Shown piece by piece: positions 27,669 to 38,301 of a stretch of DNA of 64,000 bases. The stretch is from Clostridium prolinivorans (GTDB lineage: Bacteria; Bacillota; Clostridia; Clostridiales; Clostridiaceae). Position numbers and translations under genes: made by a program. The stretch lies in assembly GCF_004011155.1 (NCBI RefSeq), contig NZ_RJWG01000003.1, positions 177,011 through 241,010 on the forward strand. Reading direction: 5' to 3'. The notes under the pieces were generated by a model that saw only the letters and a list, made by a program, of their open reading frames with translations, did no database searches and was not told where the DNA came from. Numbering within the stretch: the first letter of the stretch is position 1; each line of letters begins with the position of its first letter.

Positions 27669-28766
27669 ATGACCCATTTTGTAAGAAAAGAAGTGCTTGG
27701 ACTTGAAATGTATGTGGCAGGAAAACCTATAAGTGAAGTAAAAAGAGAGCTTGGGCTTACAGATGTTATAAAGTTAGCTTCAAATGAAAATCCATTAGGT
27801 TGTTCTCCTAAAGCAAAAGAAGCTTTAAAAGAAGCTATAGAAGAAGCTCATTTATATCCTGATGCTTCAAGCTTTGAACTTAAAAATGCTATTGCAAAAC
27901 ATTTAAATGTTAAACCAAGTCAAGTTTTTTGTGGTACTGGTTCAGATCTTTTAATAAGAATAATTTGCAGTACTGTTTTAAACCCCGGAGATGAAAGTAT
28001 AATGGGAGAAGTAACATTCTCACGTTATGATGCATCAACTAAACTTATGGGAGGAAAATCTGTAATTGTTCCCATGAAAGACAATGCTTTAGATATTGAT
28101 AAAATGGTTGAAGCTATAACTGATAAAACTAAATTAATATGGTTTTGCAATCCTAATAACCCAACTGGAACTATATTTAAAAAAGCTGATTTAGAAAGAG
28201 TTATTAATAAAATTCCTGAAAGTGTTCTTATAATTTTGGATGAAGCTTACATAGAGTATGTTACAGATCCAGATTATCCAGATTCTTTAAGTTTACTTGA
28301 AAAATATCCTAATATTATAATACTAAGAACATTTTCAAAAGCATATGGGCTTGCAAGTTTAAGATGTGGCTATGGAATAGCTAATGAAGAACTTGTACAA
28401 TATTTTAATACAGTATTAGGACCATTTGATGTAAATTTATTTGCACAAAAGGCAGCTGTAAAAGCTCTAGAAGATAAAGAACATATAAAATTGGTATATG
28501 AAACAAATAAAGTTGGGAAAGAATATTTATATAAAGAATTTAGTAAACTAGGTTTAGAATATATAGAAACAAATGCTAACTTTATAATGGTAAAAAGTAA
28601 ATTAGACGATAAATTAGTTTTTAATGAACTTTTAAAGAAAGGAATAATAATAAGACCAGGTGCTTTCCTTGGAATGCCAGGTTGGATGAGAGTTACAATA
28701 GGAACTCAAAATCAAAATGAAGCATTTATAAAAGCACTCACAGAAGTTTTTAAAGAAAACATATAA
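27669..28766 (+). CDS. hisC: histidinol-phosphate aminotransferase
   Basis: 365 residues, a class I/II PLP aminotransferase. ASNENPLGCSP, TGSDLLIRIIC, CNPNNPTGT, DEAYIEY and TFSKAYGLASLR (PLP lysine) follow the HisC pattern, and the C-terminal RPGAFLGMPGWMRVTIG holds the phosphate-binding arginine. It converts imidazole acetol phosphate and histidinol phosphate. No other his genes are nearby, so it may also, or instead, act on aromatic amino acids. The ATG follows AGGAGG. Both ends are flanked by terminators, so it is probably monocistronic. Confidence 0.9.
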   Translation: MTHFVRKEVLGLEMYVAGKPISEVKRELGLTDVIKLASNENPLGCSPKAKEALKEAIEEAHLYPDASSFELKNAIAKHLNVKPSQVFCGTGSDLLIRIICSTVLNPGDESIMGEVTFSRYDASTKLMGGKSVIVPMKDNALDIDKMVEAITDKTKLIWFCNPNNPTGTIFKKADLERVINKIPESVLIILDEAYIEYVTDPDYPDSLSLLEKYPNIIILRTFSKAYGLASLRCGYGIANEELVQYFNTVLGPFDVNLFAQKAAVKALEDKEHIKLVYETNKVGKEYLYKEFSKLGLEYIETNANFIMVKSKLDDKLVFNELLKKGIIIRPGAFLGMPGWMRVTIGTQNQNEAFIKALTEVFKENI

Positions 28767-28838
28767 ATATTTTGATATTATAATTAAATTTACTACTATC
28801 ATAGTGTTTTTAGAGAAAGTATGTAAATATTTCAAAAC

Positions 28839-28887
28839 AAAAGCTATGCATAAATCAGGGAAATCCTTTTTGTGCATAGCTTTTTAA
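28839..28887 (+). terminator. rho-independent terminator after hisC
   Basis: AAAAGCTATGCA (28839-28850) pairs with TGCATAGCTTTT (28873-28884), then T-rich sequence. The remaining 200 bp up to the rbs promoter are plain AT-rich sequence. Confidence 0.85.
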
Positions 28888-29064
28888 TTTATTTAAAGTA
28901 TTTTTAGTTTTTTAAAATTATTTTTTATAAAAACATACTTATATGTTTGAAAAGATAGTTTTATATTCAAAAATAATTATTTTTTATAATTTATTAATAA
29001 AGTTATTTAAATAAAATAATTACTAACCAATTTAAAAAAATCTGAAAAAGTTTACAAAAAATAA

Positions 29065-29093
29065 TTGACATGGTTATAAAGATGATATAAAAT
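29065..29093 (+). promoter_or_regulatory. rbs operon promoter
   Basis: TTGACA (29065-29070), 17 bases, TAAAAT (29088-29093). The double operator begins four bases further on, over the expected transcription start. Confidence 0.75.
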
Positions 29094-29096
29094 ATA

Positions 29097-29123
29097 CTTA
29101 ACCGGTTCAATAAACCGGTTAAG
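29097..29123. promoter_or_regulatory. double RbsR operator
   Basis: CTTAACCGGTT and AACCGGTTAAG form a perfect 11-bp inverted repeat with a five-base spacer, and each half is itself the LacI-type palindrome AACCGGTT. This gives two LacI-family sites 13 bp apart, overlapping the rbs start site. The likely regulator is RbsR, encoded at the end of the cluster. Confidence 0.85.
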
Positions 29124-29146
29124 TAGAAAAGAGGTGTAGAAAAAAT

Positions 29147-30079
29147 ATGAATAAAATTTGTATTTTAGGAAGCATAAATATGGATTTAGTATTAAAAGTA
29201 GATAAAATGCCAGAGGCAGGACAAACTATATTATCTAAAGAATACAGCAAGTTACCTGGAGGAAAGGGTGCTAATCAAGCTGTTGCTGCTCAGAGATTAG
29301 GAGCTAATGTTTGTTTTATAGGTAAAGTTGGAGATGATGAAAATGGTAAATCATTATTAAAATCTCTTAAAGAAGATAAGATAGATGTAAAAAATGTAAT
29401 GATAAGCAATAACAATCCTACTGGAATGGCAATTATTACTGTTGATGATGATGGAAGAAATTCAATTGTAGTAGTTCCAGGTGCGAATATGGATGTAGAT
29501 GAAAATTTAATAGAAAATGCTAAAGATATTATAAGGGAATCTGATGTTATAATTACACAATTTGAAACTCCTATAAAAACTGCAATAAATGCTTTTAAAA
29601 TTGCTAAAGAAAATGGAGTTATAACCATATTAAACCCTGCACCTGCAAATAAAATACCAGATGATCTTTTAAAACTTACTGATATTATAGTTCCAAATGA
29701 AAGTGAAACTTTTGAAATAACAGGAATTAATGCAATTAATGAAAACGATATAAGAAAAGCTGCAAATAAATTTATAGAAAAAGGAGTAAAATTCGTAATA
29801 ATCACTTTAGGAGAAAGAGGAGCGGCTTTAATAGATAGTGATAATTTCAGCATTATAAAAGCACATAAAGTAAAAGCTATAGATACAACTGCTGCAGGAG
29901 ATAGTTTTATTGGGGCATTAGCTAGCAGATTAAAAACAAAAGAAAATATAAATTTTAAAGTTATAGAAGAAGCAGTTAAATTTGCTAATAAAGTTTCATC
30001 AATAGTAGTTCAAAGAAAAGGTGCTCAACCTTCACTTCCTTACATGGAAGAAGTTATAAAAATATATGGTGGTGAATAA
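29147..30079 (+). CDS. rbsK: ribokinase
   Basis: 310 residues, PfkB family; phosphorylates ribose to ribose-5-phosphate in the cytoplasm. GSINMDLVLKVDKMP and PGGKGANQAVAAQRLG are the N-terminal signature and DTTAAGDSFIGALA the C-terminal catalytic motif with the general-base aspartate. The ATG follows AGAGGTG. It is the first gene of rbsKDACB, under the operator directly upstream, and rbsD starts 4 bp after its stop. Confidence 0.96.
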   Translation: MNKICILGSINMDLVLKVDKMPEAGQTILSKEYSKLPGGKGANQAVAAQRLGANVCFIGKVGDDENGKSLLKSLKEDKIDVKNVMISNNNPTGMAIITVDDDGRNSIVVVPGANMDVDENLIENAKDIIRESDVIITQFETPIKTAINAFKIAKENGVITILNPAPANKIPDDLLKLTDIIVPNESETFEITGINAINENDIRKAANKFIEKGVKFVIITLGERGAALIDSDNFSIIKAHKVKAIDTTAAGDSFIGALASRLKTKENINFKVIEEAVKFANKVSSIVVQRKGAQPSLPYMEEVIKIYGGE

Positions 30080-30082
30080 AAA

Positions 30083-30478
30083 ATGAAAAAAAGAGGATTA
30101 TTAAATTCAAATATTTCTGAAGTTATATCTAAAATGGGGCATACAGATGCTTTAGCAATAGGGGATTGTGGTCTTCCTATTCCAAATGAAACTCAAAGAA
30201 TAGATTTAGCACTTATAAAAGATGTGCCGAGTTTTATCGATACATTAAAAGCTGTTTTAATGGAATTACAAATAGAAGAAGTAGAATTAGCAAAAGAAAC
30301 AATTGAAGTTAGTAAAAATTTATATGAAGGAATAAAAAAAGAAATAGGTGATGTTAAGATAAAAATTATTACACATGAAGAACTTAAACAAAAATTAAAA
30401 GAATGTAAGGCAGTTATAAGAACAGGAGAACAGACTCCTTATGCAAATATAATATTAAAATCAGGAGTTGTTTTTTAA
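30083..30478 (+). CDS. rbsD: D-ribose pyranase
   Basis: 131 residues. It interconverts pyranose and furanose forms of ribose so that the kinase can use it. The N-terminal [29 protein letters not shown] segment carries the family's catalytic histidine (GHTD), and [17 protein letters not shown] is the C-terminal signature. It starts 4 bp after rbsK. Confidence 0.96.
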   Translation: MKKRGLLNSNISEVISKMGHTDALAIGDCGLPIPNETQRIDLALIKDVPSFIDTLKAVLMELQIEEVELAKETIEVSKNLYEGIKKEIGDVKIKIITHEELKQKLKECKAVIRTGEQTPYANIILKSGVVF

Positions 30479-30500
30479 ATAGATTTTAGGAGGAGAGGAT

Positions 30501-32000
30501 ATGAAGGATAAAAAACCTCTTTTAGAAATGGTTAATATATCAAAATCTTTTCCAGGTGTAAAAGCACTTGAAAACGTAAATTTAAAAGTTCATGCAGGAG
30601 AGGTATTGGCACTGCTTGGAGAAAATGGGGCTGGAAAATCTACTCTTATGAAAGTATTAAGTGGAGTTTATAAAAAAGATTCAGGTAAAATTTTAATAGA
30701 AGGAAATGAAGTTGAAATTCATGGTATTAAACATGCAGAAAAATTAGGAATTACTATAATACATCAAGAGCTTAGTGTTCTTCCTAATTTAACAGTAGCT
30801 GAAAATATATTTTTAGGTAATGAAAAATTTGGTAAAGTAAGCAGAAAAATAAATAAGCAATGGATGAGAGAAAGAAGTATAAGCTTTTTAGAACAAATAG
30901 GCTGCAATATAGATCCAGATACATTAGTAAAAGATATAAATGTAGGGGAAATGCAAATGATTGAAATAGCAAAAGCTTTGACCAAAAATTCTAGCGTAAT
31001 AATTATGGATGAACCTACTACAGCCCTTACAGATGTAGAAACTAAAAAACTTTTTGAAGTAATTAAAAAACTAAAAAATAAAGGTATTGCAGTTATATAT
31101 ATATCTCATAGAATGGATGAAATTTTTGAAATTTGCGATTCTATAACAGTTTTAAGAGATGGTAAATATGTTGGACATGTAGAAACTAAAAATGTAACTA
31201 AAGATGAACTTATCACAATGATGGTAGGAAGAAAACTAGAAGAACAATTTCCATATAAAAGTGTTAAAAAATCAAAAACCTTATTAAAAGTTGAAAATAT
31301 ATCATTAAAAAATAAAGTAAAAAATGTAAGTTTTGAAGTAAAGGCAGGAGAAATTTTAGGATTTGCAGGATTAATGGGAGCAGGAAGAACAGAACTTGCA
31401 AAAACTATATTTGGTGATTACAAAAAATCTTCGGGAGAAATATATATAAATGGTGAAAAAGTAACAATTAACTCTCCTAAAGATGCTATAAAACATGGAA
31501 TTTGTTATCTTTCAGAAGATAGAAAAAAGGAAGGTTTAATTTTAAATATGTCTGTCAGAGAAAATATGACACTTCCTAATTTAAAAAATTATGAAAACAA
31601 TTTAATGAAGATTAATAAAAAAGCTGAAAAAGAAGAAGTAGATGAATATATACAAAAGCTTTCTATAAAAACTCCTAATCAAGATCAAATAATAAAAAAT
31701 CTTAGTGGAGGAAATCAGCAAAAGGTAATTATAGCTAAATGGCTTATGCTTTCACCAAATGTTTTAATTATTGATGAACCTACTAAAGGTATAGATGTAG
31801 GTGCTAAAAAAGAAATTTATGAAGTATTGAATGAATTAAAAAGTATGGGAAAAGCAGTTATAATGATTTCTTCTGATATGGCAGAAATTATAGGAGTTAG
31901 TGATAGAGTACTAGTAATGCATGAAGGGGAAATAACAGGAGAGTTAAGTAGAAATGAGCTTACTCAAGAAAATATAATGAAATATGCTGTTGGAATTTAA
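30501..32000 (+). CDS. rbsA: ribose ABC transporter ATP-binding protein
   Basis: 499 residues with two fused ABC ATPase domains. The first has Walker [17 protein letters not shown] and Walker [13 protein letters not shown]. The second has a degenerate Walker A ([16 protein letters not shown]), as usual for RbsA, with [15 protein letters not shown] and [15 protein letters not shown]. The ATG follows AGGAGGAGAGG. It energises uptake through RbsC at the inner face of the membrane. Confidence 0.96.
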   Translation: MKDKKPLLEMVNISKSFPGVKALENVNLKVHAGEVLALLGENGAGKSTLMKVLSGVYKKDSGKILIEGNEVEIHGIKHAEKLGITIIHQELSVLPNLTVAENIFLGNEKFGKVSRKINKQWMRERSISFLEQIGCNIDPDTLVKDINVGEMQMIEIAKALTKNSSVIIMDEPTTALTDVETKKLFEVIKKLKNKGIAVIYISHRMDEIFEICDSITVLRDGKYVGHVETKNVTKDELITMMVGRKLEEQFPYKSVKKSKTLLKVENISLKNKVKNVSFEVKAGEILGFAGLMGAGRTELAKTIFGDYKKSSGEIYINGEKVTINSPKDAIKHGICYLSEDRKKEGLILNMSVRENMTLPNLKNYENNLMKINKKAEKEEVDEYIQKLSIKTPNQDQIIKNLSGGNQQKVIIAKWLMLSPNVLIIDEPTKGIDVGAKKEIYEVLNELKSMGKAVIMISSDMAEIIGVSDRVLVMHEGEITGELSRNELTQENIMKYAVGI

Positions 32001-32037
32001 TTTTCAGCTGGCATTTTAAAGTAAAGGGGAGTGTAAC

Positions 32038-32967
32038 ATGGAAAATAATATAAAAAATTTAATTATAAAATATAAATCTTTAATAGGTTTAATAATACTA
32101 TGCCTAATAATATCCATTATTACACCTAGATTTTTAACTATAACAAATATTTTAAATGTTCTTACTCAAGTTTCAGTTAATGCAATAATAGCTGTAGGTA
32201 TGTGTTTTGTAATATTAACTGGAGGAATAGATTTATCTGTAGGTTCAATACTTGCTATAACAGGAGCTATAGCAGCTACACTAGCTACTAAAAATGTAAA
32301 TGTAATTTTAAATTTATTAATAGTTTTATTAATAGGTGCTTTTATAGGTTTTTTAAATGGAATAACAGTTGCAAAAGGGAAAATACAAGCATTTATAGTT
32401 ACATTAGCTACTATGACTGTATTTAGAGGAGTTACTTATGTTTATACTAAAGGTACCCCTATATCTGTAGTTGATTCAAAATTCACATTTGTAGGAAATG
32501 GGAAAATAGCAGGAATACCTATGCCTATAATTTTAATAATAATAGTAGTTTTAGCTGCATGGTATATATTAAATCAAACAAGATATGGAAGATATGTATA
32601 TGCAGTTGGAGGAAATGAAGATTCTGCAAGACTTTCAGGAATAAATACAGTTAAAATTAAGACTTTAGTTTATGTAATTTGTGGTATGACTGCAGCATTA
32701 AGTGGTGTTGTAGTAACAAGCAGAATAGGATCAGCATCTCCAAATGCTGGAGTTGGATTTGAACTTGATGCTATAGCAGCAGTTGTTTTAGGAGGAACAA
32801 GTCTTTCAGGTGGAGAAGGTTCTGTTATAGGAACAATAATAGGTGCTATGATAATAGGAGTGCTTAACAATGGATTAAATTTAATAAATGTATCACCATT
32901 TTATCAGTCAATAGTAAAAGGATTGGTTATATTATTAGCAGTTATGCTTGATAAAAAAAATAAATAA
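32038..32967 (+). CDS. rbsC: ribose ABC transporter permease
   Basis: 309 residues with about eight to ten membrane segments. VGMCFVILTGGIDLSVGS and AVVLGGTSLSGGEGSVIGT are the signature motifs of ribose/galactose-type permeases. It forms the homodimeric channel for RbsA and RbsB. The ATG follows AAGGGGAG. Confidence 0.95.
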   Translation: MENNIKNLIIKYKSLIGLIILCLIISIITPRFLTITNILNVLTQVSVNAIIAVGMCFVILTGGIDLSVGSILAITGAIAATLATKNVNVILNLLIVLLIGAFIGFLNGITVAKGKIQAFIVTLATMTVFRGVTYVYTKGTPISVVDSKFTFVGNGKIAGIPMPIILIIIVVLAAWYILNQTRYGRYVYAVGGNEDSARLSGINTVKIKTLVYVICGMTAALSGVVVTSRIGSASPNAGVGFELDAIAAVVLGGTSLSGGEGSVIGTIIGAMIIGVLNNGLNLINVSPFYQSIVKGLVILLAVMLDKKNK

Positions 32968-33002
32968 AATTTATATATTTTAAAATTTAAGGAGGAATTA
33001 TC

Positions 33003-33908
33003 ATGAAAAGAACATATATAAAAATGTTATCAATTGCTTTAACTAGTGTTATTGCTATGGCAGGCTTTGCAGGATGTAATAAAGCTCAAACTGGTGGAGA
33101 TAAAAAGAAAATAGGAATGGTAGTGTCAACTTTAAATAATCCATTCTTTGTATCCATGAAAGATGGAGCTACTAAAAAAGCAAAAGAGTTAGGATATGAT
33201 TTAGTAATTGTTGATTCACAAAATGATGCAGCTAAAGAAAGATCTAATGTAGAAGATCTTTTGCAGCAAGGAGTATCTGTTCTTATTATAAATCCAACAG
33301 ATAGTGATGCAGTTGGTAATTCAATTCAAGTTGCAAATAATAATAAAGTACCAGTTTTAACTGTTGATAGACAGGCAAATAAAGGTGAGGTTACAGCACA
33401 TATAGCTTCAGATAATGTACAAGGAGGAAAGATGGCTGCAGAATTTATTCTTGAAAAACTTGGAGGCAAAGGCAACATAGTTGAACTTCAAGGAATACCA
33501 GGGGCATCAGCTACAAGAGATAGGGGTAAAGGATTCCACGATGTAATTGATGGAAAAGATGGTGTTAAAGTTGTAGCAAGTCAATCAGCAGATTTTGATA
33601 GACAAAAAGGATTAAATGTAATGGAGAATATAATACAGGCTACTCCTCAATTTGATGCAGTATTTGCACATAATGATGAAATGGCATTAGGTGCAGTTAA
33701 AGCATTAAAGGATAAAAAAGTATTAGTAGTTGGATTTGATGGTAATGATGATGCAAAAAAAGCAGTTGAAAGCGGTGATATGGCAGCAACTATTGCACAA
33801 CAGCCAGATTTAATGGGAAGCTTAGCAGTTGAAACCGCTGTAAAAGTTATAAAAGGAGAAAAAGTTGAAAAAGAAATACCAGTTGATTTAAAACTTATAA
33901 AAAAATAA
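33003..33908 (+). CDS. rbsB: ribose-binding lipoprotein
   Basis: 301 residues. A signal peptide ends in a lipobox (GFAGC, cysteine near residue 25), and the mature protein is a type I periplasmic-binding fold: [52 protein letters not shown] and [11 protein letters not shown] are typical RbsB positions. It is anchored outside the membrane and delivers ribose to RbsC. The ATG follows AGGAGG. A terminator follows the stop. Confidence 0.95.
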   Translation: MKRTYIKMLSIALTSVIAMAGFAGCNKAQTGGDKKKIGMVVSTLNNPFFVSMKDGATKKAKELGYDLVIVDSQNDAAKERSNVEDLLQQGVSVLIINPTDSDAVGNSIQVANNNKVPVLTVDRQANKGEVTAHIASDNVQGGKMAAEFILEKLGGKGNIVELQGIPGASATRDRGKGFHDVIDGKDGVKVVASQSADFDRQKGLNVMENIIQATPQFDAVFAHNDEMALGAVKALKDKKVLVVGFDGNDDAKKAVESGDMAATIAQQPDLMGSLAVETAVKVIKGEKVEKEIPVDLKLIKK

Positions 33909-33910
33909 TG

Positions 33911-33942
33911 TAAAATCCAAGGCTTTGTCCTTGGATTTTATA
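33911..33942 (+). terminator. rho-independent terminator after rbsB
   Basis: A perfect 12-bp stem (33911-33922 with 33929-33940) and six-base loop; the T-tract is short and interrupted, so some read-through into rbsR is possible. Confidence 0.75.
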
Positions 33943-34039
33943 AAATAAAAAGTTATAGTATATATAAGTTAGTATTTAAATTTATAAAATATTAATATAA
34001 AATATAACTTAATATATAAAGTAGAGTAGAGGAATTAAT

Positions 34040-35038
34040 ATGAAAAAAATTACTATGATGGATATAGCGAAAAGAGCTGGAGTATCAAAAACAACAGTTT
34101 CTATGGTTTTAAATAAAAGAGATGAATCTATAAGTGAAGAAACCAAAAATAAAATATTAAAGCTAGCTGAAGAATTAAATTATATTCCTAATTCATTAGC
34201 AAGAGGGTTAACTATTAATAAAACATCTACAATAGGAATAATTCTTCCTGATATTACAAATCCCTTCTTTTCATACATTGCAAGAGCTATTGAAGATGCA
34301 GCTAGTTCTTTTGGATATAATGTAATATTTTGCAATACGGATAATAAAGTAGAAAAAGAGTTAGACTATATAAAACTTTTAATAAGTAAATTAGTTGATG
34401 GGGTTATATTTATATCTGGAGGTGAAAGTCGTAGCAGTATAAAATTACTAAAGGATAATGATATTCCATTTATTCTTGTAGATAGATATATAGAAAATTT
34501 TAGAGATGAATATGGAGTATATTCGTTAAATAAAGAAGGAGTTATAGAAGGCATTGAATATTTATACAATAAAGGAAATAGAAAAATAGTTTTTGTAAAA
34601 GGACATGAAAATCTTCAAATCTCAAATGAAAGATTAGAAGGATACAAATACGCAATGAAAAAACATGGTATATTTGATGAAAATCTTATATTTAAAGGTA
34701 ACTTTACTATAGAAGGAGGTATTAAAGCCACAGAACAAATTTTACAAAAAGTAGATAAAATTGATGCTATATTTTATAGTAATGATATAATGGCGTTAGG
34801 TGGCATGAAAGTACTTTTGAGGAATAATTTTAAAATTCCAGAAGATATACGTATTATGGGTTTTGATAATATAGTTATATCTGAAATTTTTGAACCTGAG
34901 TTAACTACTGTTTCTCAGCCTATATATGATATGGGGAAAAAAGCTTGCGAATTATTGATAAACATAATAAATAATATTGAAATACCAAGTAAACAGATAT
35001 ATTTTAAAACAGAACTTATTATTAGAAAAACAACTTAA
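34040..35038 (+). CDS. rbsR: LacI-family transcriptional regulator, probable RbsR
   Basis: 332 residues. The N-terminal helix-turn-helix (MMDIAKRAGVSKTTVSMVLN) with the hinge helix (LNYIPNSLARGL) is the LacI type, followed by a periplasmic-binding-like sensor domain (IGIILPDITNPFF, FYSNDIMALGGMKVL, GFDNIVISEIFEPELTTVSQP). The position after rbsB and the AACCGGTT palindromes before rbsK point to ribose-responsive repression. No AACCGGTT copy is visible in its own upstream region. The ATG follows AGAGGAA. Confidence 0.88.
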   Translation: MKKITMMDIAKRAGVSKTTVSMVLNKRDESISEETKNKILKLAEELNYIPNSLARGLTINKTSTIGIILPDITNPFFSYIARAIEDAASSFGYNVIFCNTDNKVEKELDYIKLLISKLVDGVIFISGGESRSSIKLLKDNDIPFILVDRYIENFRDEYGVYSLNKEGVIEGIEYLYNKGNRKIVFVKGHENLQISNERLEGYKYAMKKHGIFDENLIFKGNFTIEGGIKATEQILQKVDKIDAIFYSNDIMALGGMKVLLRNNFKIPEDIRIMGFDNIVISEIFEPELTTVSQPIYDMGKKACELLINIINNIEIPSKQIYFKTELIIRKTT

Positions 35039-35143
35039 GTGCATACTTATTGTGATAATTGTATATGTTTAACTTTAAATTATAACTGTGAATATTGTAT
35101 TATGTTATTTTGTTTTGATATTTACCTAACAATGATTCAATTA

Positions 35144-35205
35144 ATATGTAATAAAAGACTAAATTAATTTTTTATATAAAATTAATTTAGTCTTTTATTA
35201 CATAT
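35144..35205. terminator. bidirectional terminator between rbsR and the chemoreceptor gene
   Basis: A perfect 28-bp stem (35144-35171 with 35178-35205) around a six-base loop, lying between two convergent genes, with A- and T-rich flanks on either side. Confidence 0.85.
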
Positions 35206-35216
35206 ATTTTAAAAAA

Positions 35217-36908
35217 TTAGAATTTAAATTTGTTCACATGTTCCAGCATATCTTTTGTCATATTACTCAAATTTTGTGCTGTTGAAGCCACTTCTTCGGT
35301 AGACGCATTCATTTCTTCGGAAGAAGCTGATATTTCTTGGGATGATGATGAAACCTCTTCAGCTACAGTAGATACTTCTTTTAAATTTATTAAAATAGAA
35401 TCCTTTTGGTTATTTATATTTAAAGCGGAATAGTTAACTGCTTCTATTTTAGGTATTATTAAGTTTATAACAGTAATTATTTTATTGTAGGAATCTAATG
35501 CGGTTTTAATAATCATAGATTGGTTATCTAATTGATTATTCATATTGTTAGTAGTATTTTCAATTGTTGTACTGAACTCATTTGATATATTATTAATTAA
35601 TTTATTTATATCTTCTGATGATATTTTTGTCTGTTCAGCAAGCTTTCTTATTTCTTCAGCTACTACAGAAAATCCTATTCCTGCTTCACCAGCTCTAGCA
35701 GCTTCAATAGCTGCATTTAACGCAAGTAAGTTTGTTTGATTTGCAATGTTATTTATAAAACTGGTTATTTCGTTTATTTTTATTATATTTTCACCAAGGC
35801 GTTCAATCTTGCCTATAAATTCTTTAAAGGAATTGGTAAATTTAATTACTGATTCTTGAAGGAACTTCATATTTTCATTTGTTTTGTCTGCCGTGTTTTT
35901 AATTTCCTTAGAATCTGAATTTATATTTTTTATCGATTGTACTATATTTTCTAATTCTGAATTGAAATTATTTAGTATTCCTGTAATTTGAGCCAAACTT
36001 TCCGCTTGTAAACATGTACTTTTAGTTACACTCTGTATTGCATTTGTAATATTTTCAGAAGAAGATGCAATTTCTTCTGATATTGCCGACAAAGTATCTG
36101 AGTGGCTATCAATATTTTGGGAACTTTCTTTAATTATTTTAATCATACTTTTTATTGAATCCTGTGTCGTTTTTACAGCTCTTGCTATTTCTCCAAATTC
36201 GTCACTTTTATTTAAATATTTTTGTTGAATGTCAACAGATAAATCTCCAGTTGAAATTAATTTTAATTGTTCATTTATATATCTAATTGGATTAATAATA
36301 ATTTTTGAACATATAACTATAACTAATATTATAGTTAATAAAATTAATAATACTGTAAGTATTACAATTTTAAATAATATATTATTTATTTGATTATCAA
36401 TTAATTTTTGATCAATTCCAATAAAAAACATTCCTATATTAGAACCATTAGCATCTTTTATAGGGATATATATTGCTTCATAAGGTACATTTAGAATAGT
36501 TGTAGAACCTATATATTCACTACCTTCACCTATAACTTTTTTTGTTATTTCTATGTTTGCTTTTGTTCCTATTGCTCGAGTACCATTATTAATTATAGTT
36601 GTAGATATTCGTGTATCTTTTAAAAATATGGTACAATGAATGTTTGCATTTTTTTTAATCATGTCTACTATTGCAAAATCATTATTAATTAGTTTATTTC
36701 CTTTGTACAGTTTATCATTTTCTATTTTCCAGTATCCAGGATATTTTTCGTTAATCAATTGAATACTTAAATTGGCGTTTGTTTTAAGAAGATTATTTGT
36801 TATAAAATTATTAAATTGAAAATATATTATAATATTAACAATTATACTAAATAATATTATAATAGAAATAATAAATGTGAGTAATTTACCTCTTGTTTTT
36901 ATTTTCAT
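35217..36908 (-). CDS. methyl-accepting chemotaxis protein with single Cache sensor
   Basis: 563 residues. Membrane segment about 8-30; extracellular sensor about 31-180 ([52 protein letters not shown]) of the single-Cache (sCache_3-like) type; membrane segment about 183-208; HAMP domain about 210-262; cytoplasmic signalling coiled coil with the conserved tip [20 protein letters not shown]. It should signal to CheA through CheW. No other chemotaxis genes are near. The start ATG has GGGGG upstream on the minus strand. It lies convergent to the rbs cluster; whether it senses ribose-related ligands is unknown. Confidence 0.93.
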   Translation of the reverse strand: MKIKTRGKLLTFIISIIILFSIIVNIIIYFQFNNFITNNLLKTNANLSIQLINEKYPGYWKIENDKLYKGNKLINNDFAIVDMIKKNANIHCTIFLKDTRISTTIINNGTRAIGTKANIEITKKVIGEGSEYIGSTTILNVPYEAIYIPIKDANGSNIGMFFIGIDQKLIDNQINNILFKIVILTVLLILLTIILVIVICSKIIINPIRYINEQLKLISTGDLSVDIQQKYLNKSDEFGEIARAVKTTQDSIKSMIKIIKESSQNIDSHSDTLSAISEEIASSSENITNAIQSVTKSTCLQAESLAQITGILNNFNSELENIVQSIKNINSDSKEIKNTADKTNENMKFLQESVIKFTNSFKEFIGKIERLGENIIKINEITSFINNIANQTNLLALNAAIEAARAGEAGIGFSVVAEEIRKLAEQTKISSEDINKLINNISNEFSTTIENTTNNMNNQLDNQSMIIKTALDSYNKIITVINLIIPKIEAVNYSALNINNQKDSILINLKEVSTVAEEVSSSSQEISASSEEMNASTEEVASTAQNLSNMTKDMLEHVNKFKF

Positions 36909-37243
36909 ATTTTCTAGTATCCCCCTTATATGTTGATTATAAAAATAAATATTTTTTTCAATTTATTTGTAGTATAATATAAATTTTATTAAAAATTATA
37001 TTTTTTAAATTGTTTTAAAGTTAACTGTTTATTGATAATTTCAAAACAATTATATATTTTTACCATATTATTTTTCAATAGCATATGCATAAATTTTAAT
37101 AACTTTTTAATGCAAATTAACATCTTCCTTTCATTTTCATAAGTTTTTACTTTCTCTCACATGTTATTTCCAATCACTTTCTGTTACATATAAATGTATA
37201 AGCAGTTATCCAAATTAATTTAAGGTATTATAAGAATGAATTT

Positions 37244-37276
37244 AGTTATTATGCAATTATTTGCATAATAACTTTT
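37244..37276. terminator. intergenic hairpin, terminator-like
   Basis: A perfect 13-bp stem (37244-37256 with 37261-37273) and a four-base loop followed by TTTT. No gene on the plus strand precedes it within this gap, so it may end an unannotated short transcript or stop read-through. Confidence 0.5.
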
Positions 37277-37331
37277 ATTAAACTTAATTAACGTTAAGAA
37301 TAATACAAAGTTATATATCTAAGTTTTTTTA

Positions 37332-37360
37332 TTTAACCCTTATATCTTTTGTGTTATAAT
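37332..37360 (+). promoter_or_regulatory. predicted rapZ promoter
   Basis: TTTAAC, 17 bases, then TATAAT (37355-37360) with an extended -10 TG. It lies 57 bp upstream of rapZ. Confidence 0.5.
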
Positions 37361-37416
37361 TATAAAATAAAGCTGTACTATAATAATACTGATTTGGTTC
37401 TCACAAGGAGGTAAAA

Positions 37417-38301
37417 ATGAGATTTGTTATAATTACTGGATTATCAGGAGCAGGGAAAACTCAGGCAGTAAGATGTTTAGAAGATTTAGGATATTTTTGT
37501 GTTGATAATTTACCTGCAACATTGATACCTAAATTTGCAGAAGCTTGTTATCAAACAGATGGAAAAATAGATAAAATAGCACTTGTTATAGATATACGAG
37601 GAGGCAAATTCTTTGATAATTTGTTTGAAAGTTTAAATTTCTTAAAAGAACAAAATTTTAATTATGAAATACTTTTTTTAGATGCTAATGATGAAACACT
37701 AATAAAAAGATTCAAAGAATCTAGAAGAAAGCATCCTCTTGCTCCAGAAGGAAGAATATTAAACGGCATAAATATGGAAAGAAATAGGCTTAAAGAACTT
37801 AAAGATAGAGCTAATAACATAATTGATACTACAAAACTTTCTCCTAGAGAACTTAGAGATAAGCTTATTTCTATATATTCGGAAGAAGGGCAAGTGGAAA
37901 ACAAACTTATTATAACTGTATTATCCTTTGGATTTAAATATGGAATACCAGTAGATTCAGATTTAGTATTTGATGTAAGATTTTTACCTAATCCTTTTTA
38001 TATACCAGAATTAAAGCCTTTTTCTGGAAATGATAAAGAAGTTTATAATTATGTATTTAATTTTGAAGAAACTAAAATTTTTATTAATAAACTTGAAGAT
38101 ATGATAGAATTTTTAATCCCTAATTATTTAAAAGAAGGGAAAAGGCAGCTTATTATATCTATAGGATGCACAGGTGGAAGACATCGCTCTGTAGCAATAG
38201 CAAATGAATTATATAAAAGATTGAAAAATAAAGGGCACAATATAACTATTGATCATAGAGATATAAATGAAGATATAAATAGGGGTGGAATAAAGTTATG
38301 A
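37417..38301 (+). CDS. rapZ: RapZ/YvcJ nucleotide-binding protein
   Basis: 294 residues. Walker [20 protein letters not shown] at the N-terminus, Walker B-like VIDIRGG, and the C-terminal RapZ domain with [19 protein letters not shown] and [13 protein letters not shown]. In E. coli RapZ presents the sRNA GlmZ to RNase E to control glucosamine-6-phosphate synthesis; in Bacillus YvcJ affects competence. Which role applies here is unknown. The ATG follows AGGAGG. It overlaps yvcK by 4 bp, in the conserved rapZ-yvcK-whiA cluster. Confidence 0.96.
   Translation: MRFVIITGLSGAGKTQAVRCLEDLGYFCVDNLPATLIPKFAEACYQTDGKIDKIALVIDIRGGKFFDNLFESLNFLKEQNFNYEILFLDANDETLIKRFKESRRKHPLAPEGRILNGINMERNRLKELKDRANNIIDTTKLSPRELRDKLISIYSEEGQVENKLIITVLSFGFKYGIPVDSDLVFDVRFLPNPFYIPELKPFSGNDKEVYNYVFNFEETKIFINKLEDMIEFLIPNYLKEGKRQLIISIGCTGGRHRSVAIANELYKRLKNKGHNITIDHRDINEDINRGGIKL

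Larger units (their letters stand above)
36909..37416. other. 508-bp gap between chemoreceptor and rapZ
   Basis: No gene is visible. It holds an 8-bp inverted repeat (ATTGTTTT 37009-37016 with AAAACAAT 37043-37050), a stronger hairpin at 37244-37273 and the rapZ promoter. The rest is unstructured AT-rich sequence. Confidence 0.55.

Noticed and set aside
29290..29853. A 187-codon minus-strand open frame inside rbsK
   Set aside because: It is antisense to an intact ribokinase, lacks a ribosome binding site, and its Ser/Ile/Leu-rich composition is typical of reverse frames in AT-rich coding DNA.
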